Shown here in pieces: positions 1 to 8,270 of a stretch of 64,000 nucleotides of DNA (positions within the stretch are counted from its first letter, which is position 1; every line of letters begins with the position of its first letter). The DNA comes from Arthrobacter sp. zg-Y238. GTDB lineage: Bacteria > Actinomycetota > Actinomycetes > Actinomycetales > Micrococcaceae. The DNA is taken from the NCBI RefSeq assembly GCF_024385525.1, contig NZ_JANFLU010000006.1:62001-126000 (forward strand), in the 5' to 3' direction. The notes below the pieces were generated by a model. The model was not told the origin of the DNA and made no database searches. It was given only the letters and a program-made list of their open reading frames with translations. Made by a program: the position numbers and the translations under genes.

Positions 1-199
1 GAATGCCGCGTGTTCGGCAGCGAAGCTGACCAGACTCTGCGTGGATTCTTCTTTACATAAGGCACCCAGCAGATTCGCCTTTCTCCGGCCATCGGGCCGG
101 TAGTAGGCGAACCCTGACCCAATGTCTGATTTTGGGACCAGGGCCAATCACCGCGGCCGGCATTGCGCCGGACCGCCCGACGAGGGGGAAGGATCCTTC
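1..199 (+). promoter_or_regulatory. region upstream of rho
   Basis: No complete gene is visible. An open frame covering positions 1-60 and ending at TAA 58-60 could be the tail of an upstream gene, but it is too short to identify. A hairpin with arms CCGGCC/GGCCGG lies at 85-100, about 100 nt before the rho start, and could end the upstream transcript or belong to the rho leader. The rho ribosome site GGAAGGA is at 187-193. An in-frame ATG exists at 122 but has no comparable ribosome site. Confidence 0.4.
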
Positions 200-2416
200 G
201 TGACAGATACCACTAGCCTGACTGCAGGCGTGGATTCAGCATCCGCCGGTTCAACCGGCGAGAACGCATCAAAGAGCGCAGGCCTTGCAGGCCTTAAGCT
301 CGCGCAGCTCCAGGCGCTTGCCGGCCAGCTCGGCATCACCGGCGGTTCCCGCATGCGTAAGGGAGATCTGGTTACAGCCATCTCCAACCACCAGCGCGGC
401 GGCGCAGTAGCCGACCGGCCGGTCCGCGGTTCCCGCGGCGAGGCAGGCGACGACGCAGCCAAGGGTGCCTCGGCGCCCGAGAAGGCGGCAGCAGCACCCG
501 CGGAGCAGACCGGCGAGGCCGAAACGACCCGCCCTACGCGTACCCGTAACCGCAACCGGCGTGCAGCCAGTGACGGCGTCGTCACTTCCGCTCCCGCGGA
601 AACTGCAGCGGCCGAGGCACCGGCACCCGCCGCCTCGCCCGAAGCAGAGACGGCTCCCGCCCGGAACCGCGAGGCACGCGAAGACAACGGACGCGAAGAG
701 GGCCAGCGCGAGCGCGGCAACCGCCGCAGCCGCAACCGCCGCAGCGACTCCAACGAGTCCAACGGCACGGTCAGCAACGCTTCCTCCGAGGCACCTGCAG
801 AGGACGCCTCCAGCAACGGTGCTGCCAACAACAACAGTGCTGCCAACAACAACGGTGCTGCTTCCAGCAACGGCGTTGCCAACGGCGCCGAGACCCGGAC
901 CCAGGGCGACGACGAGCGCGGCGAACGCCGTGAGCGCCGTGACCGCAACCGTTCGGACCGCGACAACGGCGGCAACCGGGATCGCGACAATAACCGCGAC
1001 AACGGCGGCAACCGCGAGAACAACCGGGACCGCGACAACAACCGCGACAACGGCGGCAACCGCGAGAACAACCGCGACCGCGACAACAACCGCGACGACA
1101 GCGACGAGAACGGGCGCGGGCGCAACCGCCGCAACCGGAACCGCAACGAGCGTAATGACCGCAACGACCGCGGTGACCGGAACGATCGTTTCCGCGACCG
1201 CAACGAGCGCCGCCGCAACCGCAACCAGAACCCCGAGGTCGACGACGTCGAGGTCACCGAAGACGACGTCCTGCTGCCCGTAGCCGGCATCCTCGACGTC
1301 CTGGAAAACTACGCCTTCGTACGGACTTCCGGTTACCTGCCGGGCCCGAACGATGTCTACGTTTCCCTCGCCCAGGTGAAGAAGTACAACCTGCGCAAGG
1401 GCGACGCCGTCGTCGGCGCCATCCGCGCCCCGCGTGAAGGCGAAAACCAGGGTGGAAACCAGCGCCAGAAGTTCAACGCACTGGTCCGCCTCACCTCCGT
1501 CAACGGCAAGCCCGCCGAGGACAACAAGGACCGCGTGGAGTTCTCCAAGCTGGTTCCGCTGTACCCCTCCGAGCGCCTGCGCCTGGAGACGTCCGCCAAG
1601 GTGATCGGCCCGCGTGTCATTGACCTCGTGGCACCGATCGGCAAGGGCCAGCGCGGCCTCATCGTTTCCCCGCCGAAGGCCGGAAAGACGCTGATCCTGC
1701 AGGCAATTGCCAATGCGATCACGATCAACAATCCTGAGGTCCACCTCATGATGGTCCTCGTGGACGAGCGTCCCGAAGAAGTTACGGACATGCAGCGCAC
1801 GGTCAAGGGCGAGGTCATTGCCTCCACCTTCGACCGCCCCGCCGATGACCACACCACCGTCGCTGAACTCGCCATCGAGCGCGCCAAGCGCCTGGTGGAA
1901 ATGGGCAACGACGTCGTGGTGCTGCTTGACTCCATGACCCGCCTGGGACGTGCCTACAACCTGGCCGCTCCGGCGTCGGGCCGTATCCTCTCCGGCGGTG
2001 TGGATTCGTCCGCCCTGTACCCGCCCAAGCGTTTCTTCGGTGCTGCCCGCAACATCGAAAACGGCGGCTCGCTGACCATCCTGGCTACGGCCCTGGTGGA
2101 GACCGGGTCCAAGATGGACGAGGTCATCTTCGAGGAATTCAAGGGCACCGGCAACATGGAGCTGCGCCTGTCCCGCAACCTTGCGGACAAGCGCATCTTC
2201 CCGGCCGTGGATGTCAACGCGTCGGGTACCCGCCGCGAAGAGAACCTGCTCTCCCCGGATGAAGTCAAGATCATGTGGAAGCTGCGCCGGGTCCTGTCCG
2301 GCCTGGACACCCAGCAGGCGCTGGAACTGCTCACCGGAAAGATCCGGGAGACGCAGTCCAACGTCGAGTTCCTGATGCAGGTCCAGCAGACCACCCTGGG
2401 CACCAAGGACAACTAG
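200..2416 (+). CDS. rho: transcription termination factor Rho with large Arg/Asn-rich insertion
   Basis: Rho is the hexameric RNA-dependent ATPase that ends transcription. I start it at GTG 200, six bases after GGAAGGA, giving 738 residues against about 420 in E. coli. A Rho N-terminal helical region (around residues 30-60) is followed by roughly 290 residues rich in Arg, Asn, Asp and Gly, then the cold-shock-like RNA-binding domain (from about residue 362) and the ATPase core with Walker A PPKAGKT near residue 491 and the downstream DSMTRLGRAYN segment. The insertion contains a 16-residue tandem repeat. Long basic insertions are known in actinobacterial Rho (Micrococcus, Mycobacterium). It appears monocistronic, with a hairpin just after the stop. 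Confidence 0.97.
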   Translation: MTDTTSLTAGVDSASAGSTGENASKSAGLAGLKLAQLQALAGQLGITGGSRMRKGDLVTAISNHQRGGAVADRPVRGSRGEAGDDAAKGASAPEKAAAAPAEQTGEAETTRPTRTRNRNRRAASDGVVTSAPAETAAAEAPAPAASPEAETAPARNREAREDNGREEGQRERGNRRSRNRRSDSNESNGTVSNASSEAPAEDASSNGAANNNSAANNNGAASSNGVANGAETRTQGDDERGERRERRDRNRSDRDNGGNRDRDNNRDNGGNRENNRDRDNNRDNGGNRENNRDRDNNRDDSDENGRGRNRRNRNRNERNDRNDRGDRNDRFRDRNERRRNRNQNPEVDDVEVTEDDVLLPVAGILDVLENYAFVRTSGYLPGPNDVYVSLAQVKKYNLRKGDAVVGAIRAPREGENQGGNQRQKFNALVRLTSVNGKPAEDNKDRVEFSKLVPLYPSERLRLETSAKVIGPRVIDLVAPIGKGQRGLIVSPPKAGKTLILQAIANAITINNPEVHLMMVLVDERPEEVTDMQRTVKGEVIASTFDRPADDHTTVAELAIERAKRLVEMGNDVVVLLDSMTRLGRAYNLAAPASGRILSGGVDSSALYPPKRFFGAARNIENGGSLTILATALVETGSKMDEVIFEEFKGTGNMELRLSRNLADKRIFPAVDVNASGTRREENLLSPDEVKIMWKLRRVLSGLDTQQALELLTGKIRETQSNVEFLMQVQQTTLGTKDN
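959..1096 (+). repeat. 48-bp in-frame tandem repeat inside rho
   Basis: Two nearly identical 48-bp units lie at 992-1039 and 1040-1087, with a 9-bp start of a third at 1088-1096 and a degenerate shorter copy before them at 959-991. Each unit encodes NRDNGGNRENNRDRDN. The units differ by a single visible substitution, so the duplication is recent or homogenised, and the unit is a multiple of three, so copy-number change would keep rho in frame. Confidence 0.85.
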
Positions 2417-2423
2417 CTGCCTT

Positions 2424-2480
2424 ACGAGCCGCTCATGCTCCCTCCCGCTGAACAGCGGGCAGGGAGCCTGGGCGGCTCGT
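2424..2480 (+). terminator. hairpin after rho
   Basis: Outer arms ACGAGCCGC (2424-2432) and GCGGCTCGT (2472-2480) enclose an inner stem GCTCCCT/AGGGAGC and CCCGCT/AGCGGG. There is no strong U tract, as is common for GC-rich actinobacteria. It lies 8 nt after the rho stop and before prfA. Confidence 0.7.
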
Positions 2481-2561
2481 GCGTTAACGCCTGGGGACCG
2501 ACGGGCGCGCGAACCGATAAACTTCCCTGTGGGAAACACAGCCGAAAGAGGAATCTAAAAC

Positions 2562-3641
2562 ATGTTTGAGTCCATTCAGGGCCTGTTGGATGAGCACGCT
2601 GAACTCCAGCTGCGCCTGTCCGACCCGGCAGTGCACGCGGACCAGGGCCTGGCCCGCCGGCTGGGACGGCGCTACGCCGAACTGAGCCGGATTGTGGACG
2701 CCTACAACCGCTGGCACGGACTCGAGGATGACCTTGCCGCCGCTGCCGAAATGGCGGATGAGGATCCGGAATTCGCCGCCGAGGTGCCCGTGCTCAAGGA
2801 GCAGCTGGAGGATGCGCAGGAGAAGCTGCGCCGCCTGCTGATCCCGCGTGACCCCAATGACGGACGTGACGTCATCATTGAGGTCAAGGGCGGCGAAGGC
2901 GGCGACGAAGCGGCCCTGTTCGCCGGGGACCTGCTGCGCATGTACACCCGCTATGCGGAGCACCGCGGCTGGCGTACGGAAATCATCTCCGCCACCGAGT
3001 CGGACCTGGGCGGCTACAAGGACGTTGCCATGGCCATCAAAGGCAACTCCAACGATCCTGCCGAAGGCGTGTACGCCCGCCTGAAGTACGAGGGCGGCGT
3101 GCACCGCGTGCAGCGAGTTCCCGTCACCGAGTCCCAGGGCCGGATCCACACTTCGGCTGCCGGCGTCCTGGTGCTGCCCGAAGTGGACGAGCCCGAAGAG
3201 GTCGCAATCAGCCAGAACGACCTCAAGATCGACGTCTACCGTTCCTCCGGTCCCGGCGGACAGTCGGTGAACACCACCGACTCGGCTGTACGCATCACCC
3301 ACCTGCCCACCGGCATTGTGGTGGCCATGCAGAACGAAAAGTCGCAGCTGCAGAACCGCGAAGCGGCCATGCGCGTGCTGCGCTCCCGCATCCTGGCGCA
3401 CGAGCAGGAGAAGATCGACGCCGCGAACTCCGACATCCGGAAGTCGCAGATCCGCACCATGGACCGTTCGGAACGGATCCGGACCTACAACTACCCGGAA
3501 AACCGGATTGTGGACCACCGCACCGGCTACAAGGCCTACAACCTGGACACCGTGCTGAACGGCGAGCTTGAAGCAGTGGTGCAGGCAGCCATTGAAATGG
3601 ACGAGCAGGCACGGCTGGACGCCATCGGTGACGAAAGCTAA
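2562..3641 (+). CDS. prfA: peptide chain release factor 1
   Basis: RF1 reads UAA and UAG and triggers hydrolysis of peptidyl-tRNA on the ribosome. The 359-residue product has the usual family length. The universally conserved GGQ is in [15 protein letters not shown] near residues 230-233, and the C-terminal region carries the [11 protein letters not shown] signature. ATG 2562 follows AGAGGAA. The rpmE gene that sits between rho and prfA in mycobacteria is not present here. The next gene, prmC, overlaps by 14 nt; its product methylates the Gln of the GGQ motif, so the pair is functionally as well as translationally linked. Confidence 0.97.
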   Translation: MFESIQGLLDEHAELQLRLSDPAVHADQGLARRLGRRYAELSRIVDAYNRWHGLEDDLAAAAEMADEDPEFAAEVPVLKEQLEDAQEKLRRLLIPRDPNDGRDVIIEVKGGEGGDEAALFAGDLLRMYTRYAEHRGWRTEIISATESDLGGYKDVAMAIKGNSNDPAEGVYARLKYEGGVHRVQRVPVTESQGRIHTSAAGVLVLPEVDEPEEVAISQNDLKIDVYRSSGPGGQSVNTTDSAVRITHLPTGIVVAMQNEKSQLQNREAAMRVLRSRILAHEQEKIDAANSDIRKSQIRTMDRSERIRTYNYPENRIVDHRTGYKAYNLDTVLNGELEAVVQAAIEMDEQARLDAIGDES

Positions 3642-4548
3642 TAGCCTCACCGGCTCCGCGTCCGGTGCCGGCGGCACCCTTGCCGAGGCGCTGCGTCGTG
3701 CGACGGCGGAACTCGCCGCCGCCGGGGTGCCGTCCCCGCGGGTGGACGCTGAACTGCTGGCGGCGCACCTGCTGGGAGAAACCCCCGGCCGGATCCGGGC
3801 GCTGGCCTTCACCGATGTGCCGGCACCTCAGGGCTACGCCGCACTGGTGTCCGAACGCGCCGCGCGGGTGCCGTTGCAGCACCTGACGGGAAAGGCGCAT
3901 TTCCGGTACCTCGAGCTTTCGGTCGGTCCCGGGGTCTTCGTGCCGCGGCCGGAAACCGAAACGGTGGCGCAGCTGGCAATCGATGCGGCGCGCCGGGCTG
4001 GTTCGGCCAAGGTTGTGGACCTCGGCACCGGCTCCGGCGCCATCGCGGCTGCGGTGGCATCCGAGGTTCCCGCAGCCGAGGTGCACGCCGTCGAACTAAG
4101 CCCCCTCGCCTTCGCCTGGGCGGAACGGAACCTGGCTCCGCTGGGCGTCCACCTGGTCCTGGAAGACCTGCGGACCGCCCTGCCCGGCCACGAATCCAGC
4201 TTCGATGTGGTGGTGTCCAACCCGCCGTACATCCCTGCCGAAGCCGTCCCGAACGAACCCGAGGCCGCCGAGCATGATCCTGCCATGGCACTGTACGGCG
4301 GGGGAGCGGACGGCCTGGAACTGCCGATGGCCGCGGCACGGACCGCGGCACGGCTGCTTACCGAAGGCGGCTACTTCGTGATGGAACATGCCGAAGTGCA
4401 GGCGCCGGCCATTGCCCGGCTGCTGGCCGACGATCCGGCCTGGACCGATGTCCAGTCCCACCGTGACCTCAATGACCGCCCGCGGGCGACGTCGGCCGTC
4501 CGTCGGCCCGCACCGAAGACGTGCCCTAGTGAAAGAATGAAAACGTGA
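3628..4548 (+). CDS. prmC: release factor glutamine methyltransferase PrmC
   Basis: PrmC (HemK) uses S-adenosylmethionine to methylate the glutamine of the GGQ motif of RF1 and RF2. I start it at GTG 3628, inside the 3' end of prfA, giving 306 residues. The N-terminal helical domain is followed by the SAM loop [10 protein letters not shown] (about residues 131-140) and the substrate Gln-binding motif SNPPYIP (about 197-203). The normal family end, DLxxRPRATSA, is followed by about 15 extra residues running into the next gene, whose GTG start overlaps this stop in a GTGA arrangement. Earlier in-frame starts lie inside prfA and are rejected. Confidence 0.95.
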   Translation: MTKANSLTGSASGAGGTLAEALRRATAELAAAGVPSPRVDAELLAAHLLGETPGRIRALAFTDVPAPQGYAALVSERAARVPLQHLTGKAHFRYLELSVGPGVFVPRPETETVAQLAIDAARRAGSAKVVDLGTGSGAIAAAVASEVPAAEVHAVELSPLAFAWAERNLAPLGVHLVLEDLRTALPGHESSFDVVVSNPPYIPAEAVPNEPEAAEHDPAMALYGGGADGLELPMAAARTAARLLTEGGYFVMEHAEVQAPAIARLLADDPAWTDVQSHRDLNDRPRATSAVRRPAPKTCPSERMKT

Positions 4549-5261
4549 GCACCAGTTATGACTGCAGTAATCCCGACGAACTCAGCGAGGGCCTGGCGGC
4601 AGCCCAGCGCGCCATAGCCGCCAAATCCTGCGTGGTGCTTCCCACCGACACCGTGTACGGAATCGGTGCCGACGCTTTTTCCCCGCAGGGAGTGGCTACC
4701 CTGCTCGCAGCCAAGGGGCGCGGCCGGAGCATGCCCCCGCCCGTGCTGATCCCGCGCCTGCAGACCATGGACGGCCTCGCCACGGATATTTCCGAGGACG
4801 CCCGCAGCCTGGCCCGTACGTTCTGGCCGGGCGGGCTGACACTGATCTTCCACGCCCAGCCGTCCCTGAGCTGGGACCTGGGCGACACCATGGGAACGGT
4901 GGCGCTGCGGATGCCCGATGACAGGGTTGCCCTGGACCTGCTGGCCGTCACCGGGCCGCTGGCTGTGTCCTCGGCCAACCGCACGGGATCCCCTGCAGGA
5001 CAGACCGCGGCGCAGGCACGTGAACAGCTGGGCGAATCCGTGGAGGTCTATCTGGAAGCCGGACACCGTCCGGTGGCCGGCAGCGACGGAGTGCCCTCGA
5101 CGATTGTGGACGCCACCAGCGAACCGATGCGGGTGGTGCGCAGCGGTGCGATCAGTACTGCCGCCCTGCGTGAAGTCGTTCCGGGAATCCTGGATCTGGG
5201 CGAAGAACCCGCACCCGGCGGTACCGCACCTTCCCTGGCCAAAGACCAGAAGCCGGTTTAG
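4545..5261 (+). CDS. L-threonylcarbamoyladenylate synthase (Sua5/YwlC/YrdC family)
   Basis: This enzyme makes threonylcarbamoyl-AMP from threonine, bicarbonate and ATP for the t6A37 modification of ANN-decoding tRNAs. The 238-residue product has the YrdC fold signatures: LPTDTVYGIGADAF near residues 32-45, the KGR-type segment, GTVALRMPD and the SSANRTGSPA loop. It has a short tail after the YrdC domain rather than a full Sua5 C-terminal domain. It begins at GTG 4545, overlapping the prmC stop, as in the conserved actinobacterial prfA-prmC-sua5 group. Its stop overlaps by 4 bp the stop of the convergent epimerase gene. Confidence 0.94.
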   Translation: MSTSYDCSNPDELSEGLAAAQRAIAAKSCVVLPTDTVYGIGADAFSPQGVATLLAAKGRGRSMPPPVLIPRLQTMDGLATDISEDARSLARTFWPGGLTLIFHAQPSLSWDLGDTMGTVALRMPDDRVALDLLAVTGPLAVSSANRTGSPAGQTAAQAREQLGESVEVYLEAGHRPVAGSDGVPSTIVDATSEPMRVVRSGAISTAALREVVPGILDLGEEPAPGGTAPSLAKDQKPV

Positions 5262-6232
5262 TTCCGGGAGGCTGCCAGGACCTCGCGGACGCGGGGTTCC
5301 GGGACGTTGCCCGTGGCCTCGGCCCAGCCGGGCTCCTGGCGCTGCCCGAACCACATCATCTCCACCCGGCGCAGTGCTCCGTGCAGCCGCTCCCCGGCCA
5401 GCGAGGAGAGCGCATAGCCGGACCGCAGCGCCGTGCGGCAGAACCAGACCGGCAGACGTGCCGGCCGCCGGCCGCCCGCTGCTTCAAGCACGGAGGACAC
5501 CGACGCCTGTTCCCAGGGCTGCAGCACCACTGCAGGAACCGGGCCGGTGTGTGAACCTACCCGCAGGACGAAGTCGACCAGTGAATCTACTGAACTTACC
5601 GGGCTGGGCGCGGTTCCGGGCCCGGCGACGGATGCCAGCGGCGAGGCCGCGAGCCGGCTTAGCTTAGCCGTCGTCGCCCGGCCCGGTCCCTGGACCGAGG
5701 TGGCGCGCACTGTGGAAACGCTGCAGGACCCGCTGTGCCGGGCGGAAAGGACCTGTTCGCCGAGCGCCTTGGAACGGGAGTAGGCCGAAAAGGGTTCCAC
5801 GTGCGGGCTTTCGTCCAGGAACGGACGGTGCCCCTGCACCGCGGCGCTGCTTAGGTGTACGAACCGGCGGACACCGGCGGCGTCCGCGGCATCGGCGACC
5901 AACGCAGGCAGCAGCGAGTTCGCACCCCGGAGTTCGGGGGAGTCCGTTGCTCCCGGCGTCGCCAGTCCGGCAGCATTTACCACCACGTCGACCCCCGCGA
6001 AGGCGTCGGCCAGCCGGCGGCGTTCCGTGTCCAGCGCTGCGGCCTCTTTCAGCAAACCGGTTACGTCCGCAGCATCGGTACGCAGCCGGGGAGCGGACAC
6101 GGCCCGGATCTCGACCCCGCGCGCAGCCAGGGCGGAGCGGACGGCCGAGCCGATGAAGCCGGTGCCGCCGAGGACCGCCCACACCGAGGGTGTGCCGGAG
6201 GAAGGGGCGGGGCCGGGAGAAGGAGTGCTCAA
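5258..6232 (-). CDS. NAD-dependent epimerase/dehydratase (SDR family)
   Basis: A 324-residue extended short-chain dehydrogenase/reductase. The Rossmann motif GGTGFIG is at residues 22-28, a middle HLSSAAV strand carries the catalytic Ser region, and the catalytic pair Tyr-x3-Lys is in AYSRSK. The substrate is not evident; context with glycosyltransferases suggests a nucleotide sugar. It starts at TTG 6232, which shares bases with the TGA of the upstream glycosyltransferase (TTGA), so it is translationally coupled to it. Longer in-frame extensions upstream run through that gene and look non-coding. Confidence 0.85.
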   Translation of the reverse strand: MSTPSPGPAPSSGTPSVWAVLGGTGFIGSAVRSALAARGVEIRAVSAPRLRTDAADVTGLLKEAAALDTERRRLADAFAGVDVVVNAAGLATPGATDSPELRGANSLLPALVADAADAAGVRRFVHLSSAAVQGHRPFLDESPHVEPFSAYSRSKALGEQVLSARHSGSCSVSTVRATSVQGPGRATTAKLSRLAASPLASVAGPGTAPSPVSSVDSLVDFVLRVGSHTGPVPAVVLQPWEQASVSSVLEAAGGRRPARLPVWFCRTALRSGYALSSLAGERLHGALRRVEMMWFGQRQEPGWAEATGNVPEPRVREVLAASRN

Positions 6233-7221
6233 ACCTGCTGCTTTCGTGTTTCCGGTAAGGGCTGCCCGGACGCGGACAGCGGAGCCATCGGGGACCAGGT
6301 CTGGTCCCGGAGGATGCGTCGGGCACCGCGCCAGCCGGCCCAGAGACGCCCGGCACCCCGAAGTGAATGTTCTACGGCAACCAGCCTGAGCAGTTCCTTC
6401 CCGGCGGTCAGGAAAGTTCCCAGACCGAATCCGTACCGGTGATACCGGCCGTGGACCTGCAGGTACCGGGCTGTATGGCCGCGGTTGCGCATGGCGGTGA
6501 AGCGGCCAAGGTCGCTGGAATCGTTCAGGTGCCGGATGCCGAGGTCGATCTGTCTCTGCACCCGGACCTTGCGGATGACGAAGTCGTTGACGTAGGCCAC
6601 CGGCCGGTCCAGGGAGGCAAGCCAGCCGTAAACTACATCGTCGCCGTTGATGAAGTAGCGGGCATCCGGCAGGCCTATCCGGCGCACCTGATCCGCGCTG
6701 ATCAGCATTCCCTCGAAGCAGCCCACATTGGTGTCGAAAACAGGGGAATCGCGGAAAACGTTGCCCGGCACCGGCAGGTGGACGCCCAGGAAGGGGACGA
6801 AGCGGTGCTGCCAGAAGAACGGTGCGCCGCCGGCATCGAACCGCCGGCCGTGGATGCAGTCGTAACTGCCGGTCCACTTGCGCAGCGCAGCCACGGCACC
6901 GGGGAGGACCTCGACGTCGTCGTCCATCAGCCACAGCCACTGCGCGCCGGCGTCCAGGGCAGCTTCGACACCGGCGGCAAACCCGCCGGCCCCGCCGGTG
7001 TTGGCCTCCAGCCGCAGGATTGCCAGCGGGACGGGGAACCCGGCGCGGGCCGCTTCCAGGACCTCGGGCGTCTCATCGGTGCTGGCATTGTCCACCACGA
7101 CAACCGCCGCAGGTGCGGGGTCGAGCCGCTTGACGCTCTCCAGCAGGGCGGTGAGGTAGCTGGAGCGGTTGAACGTCGTGATGACGATTGTCAGCGGGGC
7201 CGGTTCCTGGACGACGTCCAT
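6229..7221 (-). CDS. family 2 glycosyltransferase
   Basis: A 330-residue GT-A fold glycosyltransferase. The N-terminus has the nucleotide-sugar-binding strand TIVITTFNR and VVVVDNASTD, and the metal-binding motif is in LWLMDDDVEV. The NTGGAGGFAAG segment is typical of the rhamnosyl/galactofuranosyl-transferase-like branch (GlfT1-like), so transfer of galactofuranose or a similar sugar onto a lipid-linked glycan is possible but not shown. No membrane helix is evident, so it is probably cytoplasmic or peripheral. It is separated by one base from the upstream paralogue and overlaps the epimerase downstream. Confidence 0.88.
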   Translation of the reverse strand: MDVVQEPAPLTIVITTFNRSSYLTALLESVKRLDPAPAAVVVVDNASTDETPEVLEAARAGFPVPLAILRLEANTGGAGGFAAGVEAALDAGAQWLWLMDDDVEVLPGAVAALRKWTGSYDCIHGRRFDAGGAPFFWQHRFVPFLGVHLPVPGNVFRDSPVFDTNVGCFEGMLISADQVRRIGLPDARYFINGDDVVYGWLASLDRPVAYVNDFVIRKVRVQRQIDLGIRHLNDSSDLGRFTAMRNRGHTARYLQVHGRYHRYGFGLGTFLTAGKELLRLVAVEHSLRGAGRLWAGWRGARRILRDQTWSPMAPLSASGQPLPETRKQQV

Positions 7222-7222
7222 G

Positions 7223-8122
7223 TCAGAACCCGAAGTCCGACGGCGGACCGAAGCGGCGCCCGCCCATGCCTGCCGCGTAGGCGCGCAGCCAGTTGGCGAA
7301 GCCGCGGGGATCCCGGGTTCGAGCGAAGTGGATGGGGTAGCCCACGGCGTCGGCTACGAAGGACTTCACCCTTGTGTAGCGGCGGGTGAGGTGGCCCCGG
7401 TTGCGGTAGAAGTAGAACTGCTTGAACGGCGTCTCGGGAACCAGGACGTGCATCCGGTCACCCAGGACGGGCTGCACTTCGGCCCAGGCAGCCGGGTGGG
7501 TCAGGGCCACCGTGGTGACCGTGCCGAATTCGATGCCCGCCCTGCGCAGCCGGATCATGAAGTCCGTCTCGTCGCCGCGGATGAACAGGCGGAGGTCCGG
7601 CAGTCCCACCCGGTAGAACACATCGGCCCGGATCAGGGCGCCGTTGAAGAAGTGCCCCACGTTGGGCAGGAACCCGCGGGCAGCCACTTCGGCCCGGTCG
7701 TGGGTGAGCTTCCCGTCGAGGCGGAAGTGGAAGGACAGCGTGTCCGGCGCCCCCGGGGCAACCACGAGCGGCAGGACGACGTCGAGGCCGCGTTCCTTCG
7801 CTGCAGCCAACAGGGTGGCGACACATTCGGGATCCTCGGGATGGGCGTCGTCGTCCATGATCCAGATCCACTCGGCTCCGGACGCCATGGCTGAAAGGAT
7901 GGCCAGCGAAAATCCACCGGCTCCGCCAAGATTGGTGTTTGACCGGATGTAATTGACCGGCGCCGATGAGGCTTCAGCGATATCCGACACCGGGCTTTTG
8001 CCGGAGTCCACCAGCGCCACGGACGTGATGTTGCCGCTCTGCGCGGCCAGTGCCTCCAGTAGGATCTTCACGTCGTCGGGACGGTCGAAGGTCACTGCTG
8101 CTACGGCCACGGAGTCCGGCAA
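7223..8122 (-). CDS. family 2 glycosyltransferase
   Basis: A roughly 299-residue GT-A glycosyltransferase, paralogous to the next gene. It carries NLGGAGGFSLA and the metal-binding IWIMDDDAHPED, plus a C-terminal FYRNRGHLTRRY segment matching the neighbour's AMRNRGHTARY. I choose TTG 8122 because GAAAGGA lies five bases upstream (8128-8134 on the opposite strand); TTG 8140 is an alternative without a ribosome site and would add six residues. It heads a three-gene minus-strand operon divergent from the CapD-like gene. Confidence 0.87.
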   Translation of the reverse strand: MPDSVAVAAVTFDRPDDVKILLEALAAQSGNITSVALVDSGKSPVSDIAEASSAPVNYIRSNTNLGGAGGFSLAILSAMASGAEWIWIMDDDAHPEDPECVATLLAAAKERGLDVVLPLVVAPGAPDTLSFHFRLDGKLTHDRAEVAARGFLPNVGHFFNGALIRADVFYRVGLPDLRLFIRGDETDFMIRLRRAGIEFGTVTTVALTHPAAWAEVQPVLGDRMHVLVPETPFKQFYFYRNRGHLTRRYTRVKSFVADAVGYPIHFARTRDPRGFANWLRAYAAGMGGRRFGPPSDFGF

Positions 8123-8140
8123 GATGGTCCTTTCAGGCAA

Positions 8141-8270
8141 CCCGGGGGATCGGCCAAAACCGAAACCGGAGAGGGTGTGCAGTTAGTATGCTGAATAGAT
8201 TCCAGTCTATTACACCGGATTCTTCCGCCAGCTCTTCGCATCACCGAGAAGAAAGCCGGGTACCTACCCG
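8141..8270 (+). promoter_or_regulatory. divergent promoter region of the polysaccharide module
   Basis: This AT-richer gap separates the minus-strand glycosyltransferase operon from the plus-strand CapD-like gene. It holds a TAGTAT hexamer at 8184-8189 and an inverted repeat AATAGA-N6-TCTATT at 8194-8211 that could be an operator acting on both directions. Assignment of -35 elements is not possible by eye. Confidence 0.45.

Noticed and set aside
269-2539. Very long open frame opposite rho
   Set aside because: It is a by-product of high-GC codon use in rho; there is no family resemblance and it mirrors the rho codons, including the repeats.
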